NCBI RefSeq assembly: GCF_020283565.1
Contig: NC_060060.1
Coordinates: 66,077,257 to 66,141,256, forward strand
DNA: 64,000 nt
From: Trifolium pratense
Lineage: Eukaryota > Streptophyta > Magnoliopsida > Fabales > Fabaceae
Direction of reading: 5' to 3'
Shown here: positions 23,340 through 33,560 of the stretch, in pieces
How positions within the stretch are numbered: position 1 is the first letter of the stretch
Layout: every line of letters begins with the position of its first letter
Translations under genes and position numbers: made by a program
Notes under the pieces: generated by a model
Databases searched by the model: none
Seen by the model: only the letters and a program-made list of their open reading frames with translations
What the model was told of the DNA's origin: nothing

Positions 23340-23635
23340 CGGCCGCTCACCGGAATGATGAGCATTAACTGCTCATCATGACTTTTCTAGCCGTTTTCCG
23401 GCAGCAACTTGATGGCCATTTATGCCATCGAGGGCCTTGGCCCAGTGCTGGAGGCTATATATACGAGACTCCTTGCCAGTCACAAAGGTATGTATCATTT
23501 AGCACAGAAAACCTTCACTCCACCTTACTGTCTTGAACGTCGGAGTGTCTGCAAGTACACAACCCCCTCCATTTCAACAGGGACTTCCACGGAGCAAACG
23601 CCGGCGCGGTCGTCCCTTCTGATCAGGTAAGATCA
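23340..23635 (+). repeat. Diverged Tat-family LTR remnant
   Basis: Shares long blocks, in the same order, with the LTR of the intact element at 35813: CCGGAATGATGAGCATTAAC, TAGCCGTTTTCCGGCAG, GGCTATATATA, GAACGTCGGAGTGTCTGCA (GAGCGTCGGAGTGCC in the intact copy), CAAACGCCGGCG, and a GATCA end. Divergence is considerable, so it is an older relative. No TGGCGCC primer site follows. Homology is clear only from 23340; upstream to 23110 may be further LTR. The two short frames here lie inside LTR sequence. Confidence 0.65.
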
Positions 23636-23731
23636 AAAACTAAATAAATTTGATTTTCATATAACAATTTAAACATCTAAACTTCTACGTAAGCTACAAA
23701 TGTGTGTTTTATTTTTATTGTTATTACACAA

Positions 23732-23832
23732 CTAGTCCCACACCCGTGCGATGCACGGGTGTTATACGGTATTTTATATTATAATGTTGAAAAATCATTC
23801 GTATAAATTGAAACAATAAGTATTATGAAAAT

Positions 23833-23920
<88 letters not shown>

Positions 23921-24100
23921 GTGATGTAAATATAAGATAGATATTAAAGATGTGTTTATACATTTCGAAAAGATTACAATGGTCCCTATTGCATCTACCA
24001 AATTAAGTTGGTAATCCATAAATTGTCATGTCACTATGAAAATAGTTTGTGGTCATACTCATACATTGTGGTTAGATTAGTGGTTGCACAACTATCTAGG

Positions 24101-24199
<99 letters not shown>

Positions 24200-24567
24200 G
24201 TTGGATTCTCTTTCAACATTTATCCCATTTAAATGTCAACCGTTTTCATAGAAACAACAAAGAGTTTATAATTTAGTCACACAAAAAAATACGAAGAGTG
24301 TATACATTATTGACTTAATTACATTATAATTTTAGAGAATAGTGAAGGTTATGCAAAAAGTTAGGTTATGGGATTGAAATATATAATAACCATTATCATT
24401 ATCATATTTCATTCAATTTTAGTGTGTCGCCTATGCGTTGCACTATTGCATTGGCTGGCGCACCCCACAAAAAAAAAAAATTCATTCAATTTTGATGGTC
24501 CGTACTCATTCTCTCTACATATAGGTATATATATTGGTTGGAGGAAGTGATAAGTACATCACTTTTA

Positions 24568-24616
<49 letters not shown>

Positions 24617-24719
24617 TTCATTTTATAATACTTATTGTTACAATTTATACGAATAATTTTTCAACATTATAATATAAAATATCACATAACACCTGTGCAT
24701 CGCACGAGTGTGGGACTAG
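23732..24719. mobile_element. Two Helitron 3' ends facing outward
   Basis: At 23732-23761, read on the minus strand, a CACCCGTGC/GCACGGGTG hairpin is followed by TGGGA and CTAG. At 24692-24719, on the plus strand, the same family ends CGAGTGTGGGACTAG followed by T. About 170-200 bp inside each end is shared in inverted orientation (TATAATGTTGAAAAATCATT on the left, mirror on the right) and leads into an AAT/ATT microsatellite (23830-23918 and about 24567-24616). The centre holds a long (TA)n run (about 24107-24195). No Rep/helicase frame is present. The long Tyr- and Ile-rich frames here are microsatellite translations. Confidence 0.62.
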
Positions 24720-25349
24720 TATATATAATTCCTAAATAGATCTAACCCTAATCCATATAAGCCACTTACATCCAATTAAATCACTCAACAATGTCACATC
24801 ACTTTCTTATATTATATCATTGTCATTATTATGTACTACTCTTCATATACTCACATCAATAACATTTATATAGATGACTTTTCAAGTTTGTTTTTTTTTT
24901 TTTTTTTTTTTTTTATAAATTTTCAAGTTTTTTTTGTAGATAATATTCTTCACATTGTCTACTAAAATTTGATTAAGATTTTAGGTGGAGTTTTTTTTTA
25001 CTTTTCAAGTTTTTTTCTATTTTTTTTTTGTAAATAATCACCCACATTAAAATCTCAGTCAAGTTATTAATTGTCTAACTAATTATTATTTTTTGGCTAA
25101 AGAAATTTTCTAATTATTTTAGTCTTATTTTGGATTCTTTTTTTATTTTTTGGGTACATACATATTCTTGCATTCTCTTACTTAGTGATTAGTATCAATT
25201 TTGTTGATAGTTTACTCTAAATTTCTTTAGTTGTTGGGTTATTGATTTGTTGTAATTTCAAATATATGGTGGATAGAGAAGTTTTTCGAAATGTATAAAC
25301 ACATATTTACATCAATATATTATATTTAGATGATTTTTATTATTATTAT

Positions 25350-25441
25350 TATTTTGATAATAATTATTATTTCAACTTATACAAATAATTTTTCCGCGTT
25401 ATAATGTAAAATAGCGCATAAAACCCGTGCATCGCACGGAT
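25350..25441 (+). mobile_element. Helitron 3' end fragment of the 23.7/24.7-kb family
   Basis: Matches the end at 24719: TTATACAAATAATTTTTCCG..TATAATGTAAAATAGCGCATA, then ACCCGTGC-ATC-GCACGG. The terminal CTAG is not seen, because a long-TIR element begins at about 25445. A short ATT run precedes it. Confidence 0.55.
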
Positions 25442-25444
25442 ATA

Positions 25445-27011
25445 GGGTTTTCTAACTTAGACCCTAGTTAGGTCTAAGTTAGCAAGGTGCACCTTTTCAA
25501 TTGGACCAAAATACCCATTCTTTTTAATTAATTAACCAAAATACCCATTAATAGACGCGGATCCAGTGTCGCGCGCGTACCGAAGGACCATGGTTACAGA
25601 CCGTTGATTTCCATCAGACAGCCAATATCTGATCTCATCAAGACTGTCTGATCAATCCGACAGCCCAGATCATCCTGATCCATCAGATTCCAGCGCGTGC
25701 GCCACACTGGATTACACCCTGAAGAGAGAAAAATTTGCTTTTTAAAAGTAGGACACGTGTCACACAATGGTTGGCTGGACGTGATTTTTGTTCATTTAAT
25801 AATTTGAACTCAATTATTACGTTGTAAATTAATTTTTTTTTTTTTTTTTATACCAAAATTCATAATTTTTTTTTTCTACAAATAGAGACTTGGTTCGTTT
25901 GATTTGGACACCGAAAAAAAAATGTAATTTTTCACTACCTTAATCTCATTTTTTGTCTACTAAATACGTTACTTGTGTGTTGTAATTTAACACGCACCAC
26001 TCAACCAACTCACTGAAACCATTATACCAGGAAAATAGTAGATAATATTCTGGAACTTTTGGTATATTTTATGAAATTTTTGGAGACCTGAAACTATTTT
26101 TAGTTAATTAAATGAGATAAAACGGTAATTAAAAACTAATGTTTGCTTCTGAAACCATTTTACTGGTAGAATGGTTTCAATGAGTAATTTATTAATTGTG
26201 TTTGCTTCTGAAACCATTTATCTGGTACAATGGTTTCAGAGAGTTGTAATCTGAAACCATTTTGCTGGTAGAATGGTTTCAGTAAGTTGATTATTAGTTA
26301 TTTGCTTCTGAAACCATTTAGCTTGTAGAATGGTTGCACATAGTTGTACTCTGAAACTATTTTACTGGTAGAATGGTTTCAGTGAGTAATTTATTAATTG
26401 TGTTTGCTTCTGAAACCATTTAGCTGGTAGAATGGTTTCAGAGATTTGTACTCTGAAACCATTTTCCTGGTAGAATGGTTTCAGTGAGTTGATGTAAGGT
26501 AGTGAAAAATGAGATTAAGGTAGTGAAAAATTGGGTTTTTTTTTTCTGTGTCCAAATCAAACGAACCAAGTCTCTATTTGTAGAGAAAAAAAAATTATGA
26601 ATTTTGGTATAAAAAAAAATAAAAAATTAATTTACAACGAAATAATTGAGTTCAAAGTATTAAATGGAAAAAAATCACGCCCAGCCAATCAGACAGCGAC
26701 ACGTGTCCTGCTTTTAAAAAGTAGATTCTTCTCTCCAGGGTGTAATCCAGTATGGTGCACGCGCTGGAATCTGATGGATTCGGATAATCTGGGCTGTCGG
26801 ATTGATCAGACAGTCTTGATGAGATCAGATCTTGGCTGTCTGATGGAAATCAACGGCCTGTAACCATGGTCCTGCGGTATGCGCGCGACACTGGACCCGC
26901 GTCCTTTGATGGTAATTTGGTTAATTAATTAAAAAGAATGGGTATTTTGGTCCAACTGAAAAGGTGCACTTTGCTAATTTAGACCCAACTGAGTCTAAAT
27001 TAGCAGCCCCC
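25445..27011. mobile_element. Long-terminal-inverted-repeat element (foldback type)
   Basis: Arms of about 550-590 bp mirror each other: 25445 to about 26035 and about 26455 to 27011. The ends read GGGTTTTCTAACTTAGACCC and, from the right inversely, GGGGGCTGCTAATTTAGACT. Shared inner landmarks include AGGTGCACCTTTTCA, TTAATTAATTAACC, ATCAGACAGCC, GACACGTGTC and GACTTGGTTCGTTTGATTTG. The unique centre is the hairpin array at 26151-26482. No transposase is visible. TATA-like sequence borders both sides but a clear target duplication is not resolved, so Mutator-like versus another foldback type is open. The 110-codon frame at 26531-26863 lies in the arm and is not a gene. Confidence 0.72.
26151..26482. 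repeat. Array of seven 28-bp imperfect palindromes
   Basis: Units at 26151, 26210, 26253, 26310, 26353, 26412 and 26455 are each 28 bp and have the form GAAACCATT-(10 nt)-AATGGTTTC, with loops near TTACTGGTAG. Start-to-start spacing alternates 59/43/57/43/59/43, so the array is a tandem of roughly 102-bp dimers. Units 1, 2, 3, 6 and 7 keep both 9-bp arms intact; units 4 and 5 carry single changes. A half unit occurs at about 26015-26035 in the left arm. Function unknown. Confidence 0.9.
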
Positions 27012-27573
27012 TATATATATATATATATAATCTCTGTACATTTAAAAAACTTATATATACATCACATTTGAAGTTACTTTGGTATCTTCTTCATTAACAT
27101 TGATTAGCAATATCTTTAATTCATTTTTCAAAATAACTATGGAAATGACAACATATAATTTATCATGGAAAACAATCGATGTTGAAACATAAGTTTTTAT
27201 TTATATTATAAATCTCATCGAAGGATTCTGAGTTGGATAAACTACTTCATTATCTCTTACCAAAAAACTACTGTATTATCGAATTTGACATTTATATTAA
27301 TTTGAAACTTATTGAGCAAAGATAAACCAACTTAACTCATACTCAAATATCGAATATGATAAAAATCATACCGGGCATAACAACCATTAGTAAATTTTAT
27401 TTTATCTATTTTTTTTACTAACATTAGAAAGTAGTCCTGATAATCGACCAACTCCTTATATTTACAAAGATTAGACAAAATATTATTAGCAAAAACATTA
27501 ACTTTTTTGGAAAAAAATAAAATACACAAAATAATAAAATGAACAAAAAAATTTAAAATGAATAATAACCCAA

Positions 27574-27609
<36 letters not shown>

Positions 27610-28267
27610 TACAATTAGTACCCCACATTAAATGGATGTAAGTGAATGATGTGGCTAAATGAAAGGTTTTCATTGGTTTATGGATTAGGGTTTAGATAGA
27701 CAATTCCATAACTATCTAGGATTTATATATATAGATACACTACTAGTCTACTACTCGTGTTTCCTGATCTTGCATTGCATGCACCAAACCCTCAATCATT
27801 AGTGTCTTTAATTAAACTTTCTTTTCTTGCTGATCAAACGTTAAATTAATCCTAGTACTACAAAATCAATAATATGACAATATGTTAGGTCCTCTCCCAC
27901 TTCTATAACCATATTTTTTATTCCCATTTTCCCTTACAGCTTTGCACTTGGTGCAGAATATATTATTTGATCTTTTGATCAATAGTCGTACTTTACATGT
28001 GCACGCACGCCATTTGGGGTGGTGGTAATAGAGCAAATAGCCACGAGCTTATTTTCATACTTTTATTGACCAATACTTTCATACACTTTCATACACTTTA
28101 GTTTCGTAAAAGAGTATAAATAGTGAGAAAACAAATTAAATTTTAAGATCTTTTAATTGAAAATAAGAGGAAATAAAAGTGAATATATTTCTTTTTACTT
28201 GAATTGATGGAAAAGACACCAGGGAAGGAATCAAACGTGATGTATATCATTTTAATCTCTATAATAC
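27012..28267. other. AT-rich intergenic stretch with microsatellites
   Basis: Holds a short (TA)n at 27013-27029 and an (AAT)n at about 27577-27609. The 113-codon minus-strand frame across 27332-27673 is built partly on that microsatellite. I see no supported gene. Confidence 0.5.
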
Positions 28268-29690
28268 CAGTGGCGGAGCTAGGAATATTATAGAATTTGG
28301 GTAAAATTTTAACTGTAAATTTACATGTGACACCATATATAAATTGTCATGAATCGGAAAAAAAGGCTCGTCATTTTGTCGACAAAAGTATAATTTATCC
28401 GCTGATCAAATTTATAAAACAAAAAGTGATTCCAAATTTAAAATTTCAATTCCTATACAAGATAATTCAACTTGCAACATTGAATTTGGTTGATAACAAT
28501 GATCCACACACTACGACCAAACGCACCCCACGGCCCAACAACTCCGACGAAACCTAACGCGCGGAACGCGCGACCCGTGCGACAGCACGGGTATGTTACT
28601 AGTTTGAAATAAGAGAGATATGAAACGTAACATGTCAATAGCGTGCTAAATAAAATCCGGAGGCAAGTGCCTTTTCTGAGACTTCTTTGTGGTGAATGTT
28701 CGAATAATATTAACATCATCAAGTGACTTTAATATCTCCCGCTCGGTGTAACATATCATCAAGTCATCATTGAACCACACATCGTTGATCTTGTTGCACA
28801 ATTTATAGTTGATAATCTTCATTACTGAAAAAGCTCTTTCAACGGATGTTGTCAACACCGACAATATCAAAGCCAGCTCAATAAGTTTGTAGACCAATGA
28901 AAATACAAATTGAACCATCTTCATAACCAAACTTTGAACATCTTCACAAGTAGAAAATGAAGCATACCTTTTCACTTGAAGTACATAAGTGTCAAGTTGC
29001 TCCCTTATTGTTCCATGATATCATCAGAAAAGTTTGCATGATAAATATCAGCAAGACTAGCAAGCTTATCAACATCAAACTTGGAGAAAGAGTTCTTGGG
29101 GTCAAAACACGAGAAGCAATCAAGTACAATGTTACTTCCTTCGCTAAAGCGGTGATTCATCTCCACACATATTTTGTCAATAGCAACAAAAAAAATCTTT
29201 GCACGGTAATGGTGAAGATTAGTGACCGTCCTCCCTTCTAGTCCTGAATTACCTCGAACCAATATTTCTTCATCAATATTTGGCACCGAAATACCTTTAG
29301 CCACACAAACGTCTTGGAAATCAACAAATAAACTATATCCCATGCAAATTAAAGTAGTATGATGTGAACCCTATCTAGTATCCCCGAGTCTAACGAGATT
29401 ATATGATTGGTGCAAACCATTTCTTTAGATATCTCACCACTCTGAAGTCTATTCAAAATATCTTGGTGGTGTGCTTTCATCAAAGCACAACCTCTCTTGC
29501 AAGATGCGCTTGTTGTGGTTACAATAAAAAAGATGTACACTATAAGAAAAACACGATATATTGACGGAATATATCCCTCACAAAGTGCAATTTTCATCAA
29601 TATGTGACAATTTAGTGGTGGAACAGATCTGCCAATAAATGAACAACTACTAACAACAAACACAACCATCAATACTATTTTATATAGATC
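28268..29690 (-). pseudogene. hAT transposase pseudogene (TTF/DUF4371-type), with element terminus
   Basis: Minus-strand pieces in at least three frames align in the order of plant zinc-finger-MYM/TTF-type hAT transposases. First comes SCKRGCALMKAHHQDILNRL (about 29515-29456). Then comes YRAKIFFVAIDKICVEMNHR with SEGSNIVLDCFSCFDPKNSF (29005-29343). Last is the hAT dimerisation region TTSVERAFSVMKII with NDDLMICYTERE (28646-28975). Frameshifts (one near 29010) and internal deletions break it. At 28268 CAGTGGCGGAGCTAGG is the typical outer end of these elements. A Helitron 3' end (28573-28602) lies between that terminus and the coding part, so the copy was also interrupted. It is non-functional. 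Confidence 0.82.
28573..28602 (+). mobile_element. Helitron 3' terminus inside the hAT remnant
   Basis: An 8-bp-stem hairpin ACCCGTGC/GCACGGGT (28573-28592) is followed by TATGTTA and CTAG (28599-28602), then T. This is the classic spacing for a Helitron 3' end. The preceding GC-rich 60 bp (CGCGCGGAACGCGCG) is unusual for this window. The 5' end is not identified. Confidence 0.72.
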
Positions 29691-29699
29691 GAGATAAAA

Positions 29700-30729
29700 T
29701 AAAAAAGGTCCTTAAAAAAATAATAAAACATAAACAAATGTTATAATTTTATAAAATTACCCTTATTTACTTTTGATTATTAGGTGTCATAAATACCTTT
29801 AACCAATTAGAACATAAAGTTAGAATAAATTAATTAATATTTTATTTAAAAAGTAAAAAAACAATTATTCTAAAATATTTTTTCTTACAAAAGCAACATT
29901 TATTTAATTAAGATATTAGCATGTGCTTAAAACTTCACAAAAAAATGAATCTTTCAAAACAATTCAAGTTAAATTATTTGATGAACTTTTTGTTATCAGA
30001 TTTCACTTTTGAGAAGGTTAACTTGTATTTCAATGACACATGTTAAGAAATTAAATGTGAAAAAAATTTATTGAACTTGTGATGTATTTAATTCTTTAAA
30101 CATTAAATTTTTTATATCATTAAATGTTATATTTTTATTTTTAGGTAACTTAACATGTGTTCTTGGAACACAAGTTAACACGAACCCTTTGCTTTTTTAT
30201 CAGAATTTACTTAAGCATTAAAAGCAAAACAACAATTATAATTAGGTGAACACTTCGGTACACATATTATGTGGATGTGTACCGATACACCGCTGATGTG
30301 GTTAACAAATGGCAATCATTTATTGCAGATTTTATTTCTTTATTAGGTTTTCTACATATATTTTTTTTACACAAAATTTCTATATTAAACATTACTTTTT
30401 AATATTTACAAATGTATCCTTCACATAAATATAATCATCAATCATCTTCCACAATAAATCAAAGTATGCATCAAATCTTTCAACCTAGATTTTTCAACTT
30501 TTTTTTAACAAGATTCAAATAATGTAATATTATAATAATATTATAATATGATTTTAGTATTTTAAAAACATATATTTTCTTAAAAAAAAATAACGTATGA
30601 TTTTTTTTTGTCAAGTATTATTATTATTGGATCTAACTAGGTATGTGTGTTTTAAGAATGAGGGAGAAAACACTATTATCCACGGGGGAAAAAGGAAAGT
30701 CACCCATCAAATTTCAAAACTAGGAAAAA
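29700..30729. other. AT-rich intergenic stretch, no gene seen
   Basis: Low-complexity AT-rich DNA between the hAT remnant and the LBD gene leader. A small inverted repeat, GGTACACAT..ATGTGTACC, lies at about 30257-30283. Nothing else could be supported. Confidence 0.5.
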
Positions 30730-31165
30730 GAGAAGACTATAAAGAATCCAACGGTTGAAAGTTGAAACATTCATCCGCGGAAACACGGAGCCGCTCACGC
30801 CCAAGACCTTGGAATCTCACCTCACCCCACCCTTCCACACAAGCAAAAAGCAGCTTTTTTGCACGCAGACACACGCACCCACAGACTCTCTCTCACTAAT
30901 TAACTTAACCCTAGTTAACTCCTAACCTTACTTCATCACCACCCACTCACTCTCGTTCTCTATTCTCCTCTTCTTCTCACCTAACTAGTGTTTATTATTT
31001 ATACCCCATTTGCACCTGCACCCTAGTTCCATTCTCTTCCCTTCCACCAATTTTTCATTACTTCTTCTAACTCCTCATGTGAGCTCCATTTTGTAGCTTA
31101 GTTTAAATCAACACAACAAAAACACTTTCACTTATTTTTCACTTTTAAGTTTTAACCAAAGAGTC
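30730..31165 (+). promoter_or_regulatory. LBD gene 5' region and leader
   Basis: GC content rises from about 30770 and CT-rich tracts (CTCTCTCTCACT, TCTATTCTCCTCTTCTTCTC) dominate 30880-31080, as in long plant leaders. TTTATACCCC near 31000 is a weak TATA candidate. Transcription start cannot be fixed from sequence alone. Confidence 0.4.
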
Positions 31166-32193
31166 ATGAGTTGCAACGGTTGCCGTGTCCTTAGAAAGGG
31201 TTGTAGTGAGTCATGTATCTTACGCCCTTGTATTCAATGGATTGATACCCCTGAAGCCCAAGGTCATGCCACTGTCTTTGTAGCCAAATTTTTCGGCCGT
31301 GCAGACCTTATGTCTTTCATTTCCAACGTTCCTCAACCACAAAGACCCGGTAAATAATATTTTTAACTTTTTTACTTCCCAGTTAGTCATTTAATATCAT
31401 GGTTGCCAAATAGTAAGTCTGTACGTCAGAATCACATTAACGATGTTTTATCTACTCATCTTAATTTTGATTCTAAACACGGTGAGTAGATAAAACATTG
31501 TTTTCTTTCCGTGATTCTGAACACTAAATATGATTCTGTTGTATATTTAGCCTATGTTTGTTATAACCGTCTCACGATAATCCTGATTTTTCAAAAGCTA
31601 CGCACTGAACCTACTCTTAAATTAATTTTTATTTTTGGTGAGGTTAGAGGAGCTGATTTTTTTTTCTTTTCTTTCTAATATATGCAGCTCTGTTTCAATC
31701 TCTGTTGTTTGAAGCGTGTGGACGAACCGTTAACCCCGTTAACGGTGCCGTTGGACTTTTATGGACAGGAAATTGGCACGTGTGCCAAGCGGCGGTTGAA
31801 ACGGTGCTCCGCGGCGGAACACTTAAACCAATACCGGAGCTTCTCGGTTCAGATGCAGTTGCTTCCACTGTTGACGATTCATCCGAAGGGGAAGTCACGT
31901 GTAACGACGCGCGAAGGAGCCGAGATGTGAAATCGAGTTTCCCGTTCATGAGTTCCGGTGGTAAACGTAAACGATCGGGTGAAGTTGCGAAGGTTCAGGC
32001 AACGACTGATCTTAATCTCCGGTTGATGCCTCAGAACGCGTTGACCAACGGTTGCCGGAAGGAAATTCGCCGGTCAGGAACACCGTCGATGAATTCTGAG
32101 GAATCTGTGACGACGATGACGTGTTTGGAAAGTGGGATCGGAGATCACTACGTTCATGACGGTGACCGCAAAGTTCTCAACCTTTTTGTTTGA
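31166..32193 (+). CDS. LOB domain-containing protein, class II (LBD41/42-like)
   Basis: A plant-specific nuclear DNA-binding factor of the LBD/AS2 family; class II members are linked to nitrogen, hypoxia or anthocyanin regulation, not tested here. Two exons, 31166-31349 and 31688-32193, join across a 338-bp intron (donor CCG|GTAAAT, acceptor TATGCAG) that splits an Ala codon, giving 229 residues. The zinc-finger-like block C-X2-C-X6-C-X3-C is at residues 3-17 (CNGC..CSESC). The family sequence continues IQWIDTPEAQGHATVFVAKF and, after the intron, FEACGRTVNPVNGAVGLLW and AAVETVLRGG. The C-terminal half has an EAR-type repressor motif DLNLRL near residue 170. The intron position is the usual one. 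No disabling change was seen. A 304-bp foldback element lies 220 bp downstream. Confidence 0.94.
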
Positions 32194-32412
32194 GTTCTTT
32201 TTTTCTTTATGACTTATGAGATTCGTGTTTTTTGTTTCTAGATCGTGCAATTTAGTGGTTGCTAGCACGCTAATTTTGTCTTTTTTAGTGACCGGAAAAG
32301 AAATCCGGTGAGATTTTGTAAGACACCGGCACAGGATTTTTCTCTGTTCTTTGATTAACAGAGAGAAAGATGAGGGTTAGTCGGTGACATTTTTTTTTAT
32401 TTTTGAAAAAAT

Positions 32413-32716
32413 GGCTTAATTAGTAAAATGGTCCCTTAAAGACATTTTTGGTTTCAGATTGGTCCCTTAAAGAAAAAAAGGTCCAAATAGATCCTTAAAG
32501 AAAAAAAAGTCCGAATAGGTCCCTTAAAGACATCTCTGTTAATCAGTTTGGTCCCTAAAAAGAGGTCTAAATAGGACCAAACTGATTAACGGAGATGTCT
32601 TTAAGGGACCTATTCGGACTTTTTTTTCTTTAAGGGACCTATTTGAGCCTTTTTTTCTTTAAGGGACCAATCTAAAACCAAAAATATCTTTAAGGAACCA
32701 TTTTACTAATTAAGCC
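32413..32716. mobile_element. 304-bp foldback MITE
   Basis: Almost the whole element is one hairpin, centred near 32565: it opens GGCTTAATTAGTAAAATGGT and closes with the inverse, ACCATTTTACTAATTAAGCC. Each arm holds three GGTCCCTTAAAG blocks. Flanks TGAAAAAAT and TTAAAAAAA are a possible degraded 9-bp duplication. The GGCTTAA start and block structure resemble the MULE ends at 6143 and 60722. It sits just beyond the LBD stop codon and may fall within that transcript. Confidence 0.82.
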
Positions 32717-33099
32717 TTAAAAAAATCTATGAAATGTGTTGATACTAAGGTGCGACATGAATATTAAATAATTAAATTTTAAGTAGTTTTTTTTTAATAT
32801 ATATTTTTTATATTCTTTTCATTACGATGTAGTTTTCTTTTTTGTTCTTTCGTCGTGAAGTAGTCTAAAAATAGAATTTCACTTTTTAAAATAAATAAGT
32901 GAGAATATTAAAGTTCGTAATACTTTGATCAACTGAGTTATACTCATTAGAATTACGTCGTTACTAATCAAGGAATTATTGCACGTCAAGTTCATAAATG
33001 CATCCGCAATAAAAGTAGTTTCACGATACGTATGTTTTTTTTTTGTCAAAAAAAACGATACGTATGTTTTATAACAACGTCTCAATCCAAAGTTAAAAA

Positions 33100-33560
33100 C
33101 TTTCAAATATTCTAAACTAGTCTACTCCCATCTAACGATCCACCTGATGTAGTCGAAAGAGTTGTTACTACCACTGTGAATCAACACGCAACTCTAATTT
33201 ATTAAACCTACGAGATTGAGCTAATTTAAAACCTTCCAGCACTCTTGACATTTTTGCTACATATACACTTCGTATTACCAAACATTTAAAAATCCACAGC
33301 TCTAATCGCCATTGTCACCACTCAAAACACCACCACAATGTCCTATTAAATTTCCTATAGCTGCTCCATTCGTATTAATGTGAATCCAACCCTCACCAGG
33401 GGTTGTCCAACTGATATGTTCCACATGTTGCACATGAACGCAAGAAGCCTTTTCAATGCTTGAAAGACGATCATATAAGTGGTTCTTATACTGAATTTTC
33501 CCCTCACAGCTTGTGAGGTATGACGCTACTACGTACCCTCATAAATCATTGTCACTACAA
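33100..33560 (-). pseudogene. LINE-type RNase H remnant
   Basis: Minus-strand reading gives pieces of the RNase H-like domain found at the C terminus of many plant L1 elements: GEGWIHINTNGAAIGN (about 33415-33370), CGGVLSGDNG, then LEGFKLAQSRRFNKLELRVDSQ (about 33240-33175). In-frame stops and frame changes interrupt it. No poly(A) tail or target duplication was found. It is old and non-functional. Confidence 0.6.

Noticed and set aside
23795..24232. Long Tyr-rich and Tyr/Ile-rich open frames
   Set aside because: They are translations of AAT and TA microsatellites on both strands, not genes.
26151..26482. CRISPR-like spaced repeats
   Set aside because: The host is a plant, the spacers are themselves near-repeats with a 59/43 alternation, and no cas genes exist. 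It is a transposon-internal tandem palindrome.
26531..26863. 110-codon frame
   Set aside because: It lies in the arm of the long-TIR element and the mirror arm does not keep the frame.
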